Both the position numbers and the translations under genes were made by a program. From the NCBI GenBank assembly GCA_964036045.1, contig OZ038388.1:37372947-37436946 (forward strand): a DNA stretch of 64,000 bases. Direction: 5' to 3'. The notes below the pieces were generated by a model. The model did not search any database and was not told where the DNA came from. It saw only the letters and a list, made by a program, of their open reading frames with translations. The stretch is from Eutreptiella sp. 'Long Island Sound 2002' (taxonomy: Eukaryota > Euglenozoa > Euglenophyceae > Eutreptiales > Eutreptiaceae). Shown in pieces: positions 55,517 to 64,000 of the stretch. Position 1 is the stretch's first letter. Each line of letters begins with the position of its first letter.

Positions 55517-57248
55517 AGGAGGAGGAGGAGGAGGAGGAGTGCCTGCCGTGGTCCCACGTACGGTGAGCCGTGGCGTCGTCCCTCGGGGGCCCCACGCAGG
55601 CTCTGCCGAGGGAGTCCTCCGTCTTACCTCCGCTAGACTAAGACGAATCTCGTCGCACACCTGAGAACGCTCCTCCCAGCAGGCCGTCTGGGTCATAACG
55701 CCGGTGTACGACAACGCTACGGTCCGATCTGCTCTCCGGTCCCGGCCACCGACTGCCCCGATCTGTCCAGGATCCACCCGAGTCAGCGTTCCAAGATCAA
55801 CGTGAGCTGAGAAGTTTGGGTCTCCCGGGGCATCACCCCGGACTTGAAAACGTCGCCGGGCTAAATAGAACGCGGCCCAGCACGACTATGCGCACTGCCG
55901 GCGGGCTGAGTACCGCCGGCGGCGCGAGTACGGTCACGTTACACGATCACGCGCACCGCCGGGGGCCTGGGTACCCCCGGGTTCTGTGGGTGCGGGACGT
56001 GTGCCAGCGCCTTGTCGGCGCACGGTTGTCTAGGCGTCGCCATGGTGGCGCGCTGCCCTGGAGGTTGTGCTGTGGCGACGCACTCGTGGGTTGGCGGCAC
56101 CACGGTGGTGCTCCGCCATCGTTGTCGCGGCACATTGGCGCTTGGCTGTTGGGGCGTTGCGTCTGTGGTGCTCTGCCCTGGAGGTCGCGCCACGACGGCG
56201 TACGTCTACGGCGAAGGCACCACGGCGGTGTCCTGCCATTGAGCCTGGTGGCTGGGCGAGGCGGTGAGGACCGCCGAAGTCACGCGAGGCGGTGAGCACC
56301 GCCGACGATTAAGCACCCCTGCACGAGGTGTCACGGTTGGCGGAGCGCCAGGTGCAGACCCAACAATGGTGCCTCGAATATTGGCCTGGAGGAAACACCA
56401 TGGCAAGGCTGGCGCAAACGGTCCACGGGTCTGGGCGGCGCCACGGTGGCGCTTCGCACCGGAAACCGCACCACGACGGCGCACGTGCATGTTGGCAGCA
56501 CAACAATTGTGCTCTGTCACTGAGCCGGCGCCACGACAACGCACGGGCGTGCGGTCGGCGCCGCGACGGCGCTCTGCCCCGGAGGTCGCGCCGCTACGGC
56601 GTACCCGGGCGTTGGCGGCACCACAGTGGCGCCCTGCGACTTTGCTGGGGTCACATTGGCGTACTGCTCTCCGGGTGGTGCCACGGTGTCGCACGGCCCT
56701 AGAGGAGGCGCAGCAATGGCATACCTGTACGTCAGCTACGCCACAATGGCGCACGTGCACGCTGGCGGCACCACGATGGCGCTTCGCCACTGGACTGGCG
56801 CCACGGCGGCGTAGGGCTGTCTGGGCAGTGCCACAATGGCGCTCTGCCCCGAAGATCGTGCCACGGCGGCGCACGTATTCGTCGACGGCACCACGGTGGT
56901 ACCCTGCCAATGAGCCGGCGCGTGAAGGGGGAGCGTGGGTGAGCCTGGGCGGCTGGGGGGCCCTCGGGGGGTGGCAGGGATGGGCCCTGGGCTGACGCGG
57001 GTGAGTGAGCGAGTGAGTGAGTGACCGAGTGAGTGAGTGAGTGAGTAAACACGTGGCCGTTGCCTGGCTGTACTTGTGGGCAATCCGTCCCACAGCTACC
57101 ATCCTGGGGGTTTTTATCCTCGTGCCAGGCCACCAGATATCGAGCACTGTGTGTGGCAGTGGTGCATCTGCCCCTCACAAGCTGCACCTCTGGCCCAGGG
57201 AGGAGTCCTGGACGGGTGGCGGGCGGGGTGGGCCCGGCCTGACGAGGT
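55517..57248 (-). mobile_element. Non-autonomous retroelement 5 (duplicate of element 4)
   Basis: Almost identical to 52934-54665, with the same 6-bp gctagg flanks (55511-55516 and 57249-57254). Because the flanking satellite is duplicated with it, this copy results from segmental duplication. It contains the shared 3' end (55517-55885), the palindromic 30-bp array (about 56033-56908) and the TGAG microsatellite (57001-57046). Confidence 0.75.
56033..56908. repeat. 30-bp palindromic repeat array, element 5
   Basis: Copy of the array of element 4 at an offset of 2583 bp, with only a few base changes, for example gcagca for gcggca near 56496 and ccacaatgg for ccacgatgg near 56743. Confidence 0.85.
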
Positions 57249-60200
57249 GCTAGGTGCACGCAGAGTGGTAGAACGGGGGCAAGGTAATGGGTAGGCAGGT
57301 AGAGGAGGCAGAAGCTAGGTGCACGCAGAGTGGTAGAACGGGGGCAAGGTAATGGGTAGGCAGGTAGAGTAGGCAGAAGCTAGGTGCAGGCAGAGTGGTA
57401 GAACGGGGGCAAGGTAATGGGTAGGCAGGTAGAGTAGGCAGAAGCTAGGTGCAGGCAGAGTGGTAGAACGGGGGCAAGGTAATGGGTAGGCAGGTAGAGT
57501 AGGCAGAAGCTAGGTGCACGCAGAGTGGTAGAACGGGGGCAAGGTAATGGGTAGGCAGGTAGAGTAGGCAGAAGCTAGGTGCACACAGAGTGGTAGAACG
57601 GGGGCAAGGTAATGGGTAGGCAGGTAGAGTAGGCAGAAGCTAGGTGCACGCAGAGTGGTAGAACGGGGGCAAGGTAATGGGTAGGCAGGTAGAGTAGGCA
57701 GAAGCTAGGTGCAGGCAGAGTGGTAGAACGGGGGCAAGGTAATGGGTAGGCAGGTAGAGTAGGCAGAAGCTAGGTGCAGGCAGAGTGGTAGAACGGGGGC
57801 AAGGTAATGGGTAGGCAGGTAGAGTAGGCAGAAGCTAGGTGCACGCAGAGTGGTAGAACGGGGGCAAGGTAATGGGTAGGCAGGTAGAGTAGGCAGAAGC
57901 TAGGTGCACGCAGAGTGGTAGAACGGGGGCAAGGTAATGGGTAGGCAGGTAGAGTAGGCAGAAGCTAGGTGCAGGCAGAGTGGTAGAACGGGGGCAAGGT
58001 AATGGGTAGGCAGGTAGAGTAGGCAGAAGCTAGGTGCACGCAGAGTGGTAGAACGGGGGCAAGGTAATGGGTAGGCAGGTAGAGTAGGCAGAAGCTAGGT
58101 GCAGGCAGAGTGGTAGAACGGGGGCAAGGTAATGGGTAGGCAGGTAGAGTAGGCAGAAGCTAGGTGCACGCAGAGTGGTAGAATGGGGGCAAGGTAATGG
58201 GTAGGCAGGTAGAGTAGGCAGAAGCTAGGTGCACGCTGAGTGGTAGAACGGGGGCAAGGTAATGGGTAGGCAGGTAGAGTAGGCAGAAGCTAGGTGCACG
58301 CAGAGTGGTAGAATGGGGGCAAGGTAATGGGTAGGCAGGTAGAGTAGGCAGAAGCTAGGTGCAGGCAGAGTGGTAGAACGGGGGCAAGGTAATGGGTAGG
58401 CAGGTAGAGTAGGCAGAAGCTAGGTGCAGGCAGAGTGGTAGAACGGGGGCAAGGTAATGGGTAGGTAGGTAGAGTAGGCAGAAGCTAGGTGCAGGCAGAG
58501 TGGTAGAACGGGGGCAAGGTAATGGGTAGGCAGGTAGAGTAGGCAGAAGCTAGGTGCACGCAGAGTGGTAGAACGGGGGCAAGGTAATGGGTAGGCAGGT
58601 AGAGTAGGCAGAAGCTAGGTGCACGCAGAGTGGTAGAACGGGGGCAAGGTAATGGGTAGGCAGGTAGAGTAGGCAGAAGCTAGGTGCAGGCAGAGTGGTA
58701 GAACGGGGGCAAGGTAATGCGTAGGCAGGTAGAGTAGGCAGAAGCTAGGTGCAGGCAGAGTGGTAGAACGGGGGCAAGGTAATGGGTAGGCAGGTAGAGT
58801 AGGCAGAAGCTAGGTGCAGGCAGAGTGGTAGAACGGGGGCAAGGTAATGGGTAGGCAGGTAGAGTAGGCAGAAGCTAGGTGCACGCAGAGTGGTAGAATG
58901 GGGGCAAGGTAATGGGTAGGCAGGTAGAGTAGGCAGAAGCTAGGTGCACGCAGAGCGGTAGAACGGGGGCAAGGTAATGGGTAGGCAGGTAGAGTAGGCA
59001 GAAGCTAGGTGCACGCAGAGTGGTAGAATGGGGGCAAGGTAATGGGTAGGCAGGTAGAGTAGGCAGAAGCTAGGTGCAGGCAGAGTGGTAGAACGGGGGC
59101 AAGGTAATGGGTAGGCAGGTAGAGTAGGCAGAAGCTAGGTGCACGCAGAGTGGTAGAACGGGGGCAAGGTAATGGGTAGGCAGGTAGAGTAGGCAGAAGC
59201 TAGGTGCAGGCAGAGTGGTAGAACGGGGGCAAGGTAATGGGTAGGCAGGTAGAGTAGGCAGAAGCTAGGTGCAGGCAGAGTGGTAGAACGGGGGCAAGGT
59301 AATGGGTAGGCAGGTAGAGGAGGCAGAAGCTAGGTGCAGGCAGAGTGGTAGAACGGGGGCAAGGTAATGCGTAGGCAGGTAGAGTAGGCAGGCTCTAGGT
59401 GCACGCAGAGTGGTAGAACGGGGGCAAGGTAATGGGTAGGCAGGTAGAGTAGGCAGAAGCTAGGTGCAGGCAGAGTGGTAGAACGGGGGCAAGGTAATGG
59501 GTAGGCAGGTAGAGTAGGCAGAAGCTAGGTGCAGGCAGAGTGGTAGAACGGGGGCAAGGTAATGGGTAGGCAGGTAGAGTAGGCAGAAGCTAGGTGCAGG
59601 CAGAGTGGTAGAACGGGGGCAAGGTAATGGGTAGGCAGGTAGAGTAGGCAGAAGCTAGGTGCAGGCAGAGTGGTAGAACGGGGGCAAGGTAATGGGTAGG
59701 CAGGTAGAGTAGGCAGAAGCTAGGTGCAGGCAGAGTGGTAGAACGGGGGCAAGGTAATGGGTAGGCAGGTAGAGTAGGCAGAAGCTAGGTTCACGCAGAG
59801 TGGTAGAACGGGGGCAAGGTAATGGGTAGGTAGGTAGAGTAGGCAGAAGCTAGGTGCAGGCAGAGTGGTAGAACGGGGGCAAGGTAATGGGTAGGCAGGT
59901 AGAGTAGGCAAAAGCTAGGTGCACGCAGAGTGGTAGAACGGGGGCAAGGTAATGGGTAGGCAGGTAGAGTAGGCAGAAGCTAGGTGCACGCAGAGTGGTA
60001 GAACGGGGGCAAGGTAATGGGTAGGTAGGTAGAGTAGGCAGAAGCTAGGTGCAGGCAGAGTGGTAGAACGGGGGCAAGGTAATGGGTAGGCAGGTAGAGT
60101 AGGCAGAAGCTAGGTGCAGGCAGAGTGGTAGAACGGGGGCAAGGTAATGGGTAGGTAGGTAGAGTAGGCAGAAGCTAGGTGCAGGCAGAGTGGTAGAACG

Positions 60201-63200
60201 GGGGCAAGGTAATGGGTAGGTAGGTAGAGTAGGCAGAAGCTAGGTGCAGGCAGAGTGGTAGAACGGGGGCAAGGTAATGGGTAGGCAGGTAGAGTAGGCA
60301 GAAGCTAGGTGCAGAGTGGTAGAACGGGGGCAAGGTAATGGGTAGGCAGGTAGAGTAGGCAGAAGCTAGGTGTAGGCAGAGTGGTAGAACGGGGGCAAGG
60401 TAATGGGTAGGCAGGTAGAGTAGGCAGAAGCTAGGTGCAGAGTGGTAGAACGGGGGCAAGGTAATGGGTAGGCAGGTAGAGTAGGCAGAAGCTAGGTGCA
60501 CGCAGAGTGGTAGAACGGGGGCAAGGTAATGGGTAGGCAGGTAGAGTAGGCAGAAGCTAGGTGCAGGCAGAGTGGTAGAACGGGGGCAAGATAATGGGTA
60601 GGCAGGTAGAGTAGGCAGAAGCTAGGTGCACGCAGAGTGGTAGAACGGGGGCAAGGTAATGGGTAGGCAGGTAGAGTAGGCAGAAGCTAGGTGCACGCAG
60701 AGTGGTAGAACGGGGGCAAGGTAATGGGTAGGCAGGTAGAGTAGGCAGAAGCTAGGTGCAGGCAGAGTGGTAGAACGGGGGCAAGGTAATGGGTAGGCAG
60801 GTAGAGTAGGCAGAAGCTAGGTGCACGCAGAGTGGTAGAACGGGGGCAAGGTAATGGGTAGGCAGGTAGAGTAGGCAGAAGCTAGGTGCACGCAGAGTGG
60901 TAGAACGGGGGCAAGATAATGGGTAGGCAGGTAGAGTAGGCAGAAGCTAGGTGCACGCAGAGTGGTAGAACGGGGGCAAGGTAATGGGTAGGCACGTAGA
61001 GTAGGCAGAAGCTAGGTGCACGCAGAGTGGTAGAACGGGGGCAAGGTAATGGGTAGGCAGGTAGAGTAGGCAGAAGCTAGGTGCAGGCAGAGTGGTAGAA
61101 CGGGGGCAAGGTAATGCGTAGGCAGGTAGAGTAGGCAGAAGCTAGGTGCAGGCAGAGTGGTAGAACGGGGGCAAGGTAATGGGTAGGCAGGTAGAGTAGG
61201 CAGAAGCTAGGTGCAGGCAGAGTGGTAGAACGGGGGCAAGGTAATGGGTAGGCAGGTAGAGTAGGCAGAAGCTAGGTGCACGCAGAGTGGTAGAATGGGG
61301 GCAAGGTAATGGGTAGGCAGGTAGAGTAGGCAGAAGCTAGGTGCAGGCAGAGCGGTAGAACGGGGGCAAGGTAATGGGTAGGCAGGTAGAGTAGGCAGAA
61401 GCTAGGTGCACGCAGAGTGGTAGAATGGGGGCAAGGTAATGGGTAGGCAGGTAGAGTAGGCAGAAGCTAGGTGCAGGCAGAGTGGTAGAACGGGGGCAAG
61501 GTAATGGGTAGGCAGGTAGAGTAGGCAGAAGCTAGGTGCAGGCAGAGTGGTAGAACGGGGGCAAGGCAATGGGTAGGCAGGTAGAGTAGGCAGAAGCTAG
61601 GTGCACGCAGAGTGGTAGAACGGGGGCAAGGTAATGGGTAGGCAGGTAGAGTAGGCAGAAGCTAGGTGCACGCAGAGTGGTAGAACGGGGGCAAGGTAAT
61701 GGGTAGGCAGGTAGAGTAGGCAGAAGCTAGGTGCAGGCAGAGTGGTAGAACGGGGGCAAGGTAATGGGTAGGCAGGTAGAGGAGGCAGAAGCTAGGTGCA
61801 GGCAGAGTGGTAGAACGGGGGCAAGGTAATGCGTAGGCAGGTAGAGTAGGCAGAAGCTAGGTGCACGCAGAGTGGTAGAACGGGGGCAAGGTAATGGGTA
61901 GGCAGGTAGAGTAGGCAGAAGCTAGGTGCAGGCAGAGTGGTAGAACGGGGGCAAGGTAATGGGTAGGCAGGTAGAGTAGGCAGAAGCTAGGTGCACGCAG
62001 AGTGGTAGAATGGGGGCAAGGTAATGGGTAGGCAGGTAGAGTAGGCAGAAGCTAGGTGCACGCAGAGTGGTAGAACGGGGGCAAGGTAATGGGTAGGCAG
62101 GTAGAGTAGGCAGAAGCTAGGTGCAGGCAGAGTGGTAGAACGGGGGCAAGGTAATGGGTAGGCAGGTAGAGTAGGCAGAAGCTAGGTGCACGCAGAGTGG
62201 TAGAACGGGGGCAAGGTAATGGGTAGGCAGGTAGAGTAGGCAGAAGCTAGGTGCAGGCAGAGTGGTAGAACGGGGGCAAGGTAATGGGTAGGCAGGTAGA
62301 GTAGGCAGAAGCTAGGTGCAGGCAGAGTGGTAGAACGGGGGCAAGGTAATGGGTAGGCAGGTAGAGTAGGCAGAAGCTAGGTGCACGCAGAGTGGTAGAA
62401 CGGGGGCAAGGTAATGGGTAGGTAGGTAGAGTAGGCAGAAGCTAGGTGCAGGCAGAGTGGTAGAACGGGGGCAAGGTAATGGGTAGGTAGGTAGAGTAGG
62501 CAGAAGCTAGGTGCAGGCAGAGTGGTAGAACGGGGGCAAGGTAATGGGTAGGCAGGTAGAGTAGGCAGAAGCTAGGTGCAGAGTGGTAGAACGGGGGCAA
62601 GGTAATGGGTAGGCAGGTAGAGTAGGCAGAAGCTAGGTGTAGGCAGAGTGGTAGAACGGGGGCAAGGTAATGGGTAGGCAGGTAGAGTAGGCAGAAGCTA
62701 GGTGCAGAGTGGTAGAACGGGGGCAAGGTAATGGGTAGGCAGGTAGAGTAGGCAGAAGCTAGGTGCAGGCAGAGTGGTAGAACGGGGGCAAGGTAATGGG
62801 TAGGCAGGTAGAGTAGGCAGAAGCTAGGTGCACGCAGAGTGGTAGAACGGGGGCAAGGTAATGGGTAGGTAGGTAGAGTAGGCAGAAGCTAGGTGCAGGC
62901 AGAGTGGTAGAACGGGGGCAAGGTAATGGGTAGGCAGGTAGAGTAGGCAGAAGCTAGGTGCACGCAGAGTGGTAGAACGGGGGCAAGGTAATGGGTAGGC
63001 AGGTAGAGTAGGCAGAAGCTAGGTGCAGGCAGAGTGGTAGAACGGGGGCAAGGTAATGGGTAGGCAGGTAGAGTAGGCAGAAGCTAGGTGCAGGCAGAGT
63101 GGTAGAACGGGGGCAAGGTAATGGGTAGGCAGGTAGAGTAGGCAGAAGCTAGGTTCACGCAGAGTGGTAGAACGGGGGCAAGGTAATGGGTAGGTAGGTA

Positions 63201-64000
63201 GAGTAGGCAGAAGCTAGGTGCAGGCAGAGTGGTAGAACGGGGGCAAGGTAATGGGTAGGCAGGTAGAGTAGGCAAAAGCTAGGTGCACGCAGAGTGGTAG
63301 AACGGGGGCAAGGTAATGGGTAGGCAGGTAGAGTAGGCAGAAGCTAGGTGCACGCAGAGTGGTAGAACGGGGGCAAGGTAATGGGTAGGTAGGTAGAGTA
63401 GGCAGAAGCTAGGTGCAGGCAGAGTGGTAGAACGGGGGCAAGGTAATGGGTAGGCAGGTAGAGTAGGCAGAAGCTAGGTGCACGCAGAGTGGTAGAACGG
63501 GGGCAAGGTAATGGGTAGGTAGGTAGAGTAGGCAGAAGCTAGGTGCAGGCAGAGTGGTAGAACGGGGGCAAGGTAATGGGTAGGTAGGTAGAGTAGGCAG
63601 AAGCTAGGTGCAGGCAGAGTGGTAGAACGGGGGCAAGGTAATGGGTAGGCAGGTAGAGTAGGCAGAAGCTAGGTGCAGAGTGGTAGAACGGGGGCAAGGT
63701 AATGGGTAGGCAGGTAGAGTAGGCAGAAGCTAGGTGTAGGCAGAGTGGTAGAACGGGGGCAAGGTAATGGGTAGGCAGGTAGAGTAGGCAGAAGCTAGGT
63801 GCAGAGTGGTAGAACGGGGGCAAGGTAATGGGTAGGCAGGTAGAGTAGGCAGAAGCTAGGTGCAGGCAGAGTGGTAGAACGGGGGCAAGGTAATGGGTAG
63901 GCAGGTAGAGTAGGCAGAAGCTAGGTGCACGCAGAGTGGTAGAACGGGGGCAACGTAATGGGTAGGCAGGTAGAGTAGGCAGAAGCTAGGTGCACGCAGA
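57249..64000 (+). repeat. 65-bp satellite, segment 6 (about 104 units), open at the window end
   Basis: Satellite to the end of the window, no gene. Three pairs of shortened 61-bp units (ggtgcagagtgg in place of ggtgcaggcagagtgg) lie at 60311/60437, 62578/62704 and 63675/63801. In each pair the unit between them carries the variant GGTGTAGGC. The first and third pairs belong to a 3364-bp duplication (52 units, four of them short) that also carries the GGTTCACGC unit (59789, 63153). Confidence 0.97.

Larger units (their letters stand above)
52720..57490. repeat. Tandem segmental duplication, 2583-bp offset
   Basis: Element 4 with its flanking satellite and element 5 with its flanking satellite are copies of each other at an offset of 2583 bp. 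Comparing the two 1.73-kb elements by eye I count about nine single-base differences, most of them C/T or G/A. The match includes about 215 bp of satellite on the left and about 240 bp on the right before the variant order differs. So element 5 arose by duplication of the array segment, not by a new insertion. Confidence 0.88.

Noticed and set aside
8811-64000. Many minus-strand open frames of 63-108 codons rich in Leu, Pro, Tyr and Ser inside the satellite
   Set aside because: They are the same satellite read in one frame: 65 bp is not a multiple of 3, so frames repeat every 195 bp and reappear wherever the variant order is the same.
3888-64000. Telomeric repeat array
   Set aside because: TAGG-like and GGGTAGG motifs recur, but the unit is 65 bp with variants and does not consist of a short telomere repeat.

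Overview
This is a eukaryotic nuclear window. One gene at the left edge has GT-AG introns. Almost everything else is a 65-bp satellite with retrotransposons nested in it. The sequence does not identify the organism; small introns, GC-rich elements and a tyrosine-recombinase retrotransposon would suit a unicellular alga or other protist, but that is inference.

Layout. 1-1062: no gene recognised. 1063-3871: six exons of a J-domain (Hsp40 family) co-chaperone with long charged, coiled-coil-like segments. Its last visible splice donor (3872) lies about 16 bp before the satellite starts, so either the gene continues beyond more than 60 kb of satellite or the satellite has cut off its 3' end. 3888-64000: satellite of a G-rich 65-bp unit (about 730 copies, about 48 kb in total) with nested higher-order repeats of 8, 12, 22, 24, 25, 44 and 52 units, interrupted by five insertions.

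Insertions. (1) 4414-6262, (4) 52934-54665 and (5) 55517-57248 are GC-rich non-coding retroelements on the minus strand. (2) 7089-8810 is a 5'-truncated non-LTR (LINE-like) fragment on the minus strand that still encodes a C-terminal CCHC-finger protein part. These four share the same roughly 370-bp 3' end and (CCT)n tail. The three independent insertion events have target-site duplications of 9, 11 and 6 bp; element 5 is a segmental-duplication copy of element 4. This looks like a LINE and a non-autonomous partner that borrows its 3' end. (3) 20097-25539 is a complete-looking tyrosine-recombinase retrotransposon with split direct repeats A1-ORFs-B1-A2-B2 (Ngaro/PAT-like). It encodes Gag, a tyrosine recombinase and RT-RNase H. 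It sits in the satellite with no target duplication and no loss, as expected for recombinase-mediated insertion of a circle.

The most unusual signal is inside the non-autonomous elements. A 15-bp near-palindromic core (GCRCCACGRYGGYGC) recurs every 30 bp, separated by 15-bp partly variable spacers. It is superficially CRISPR-like but eukaryotic and retroelement-borne.
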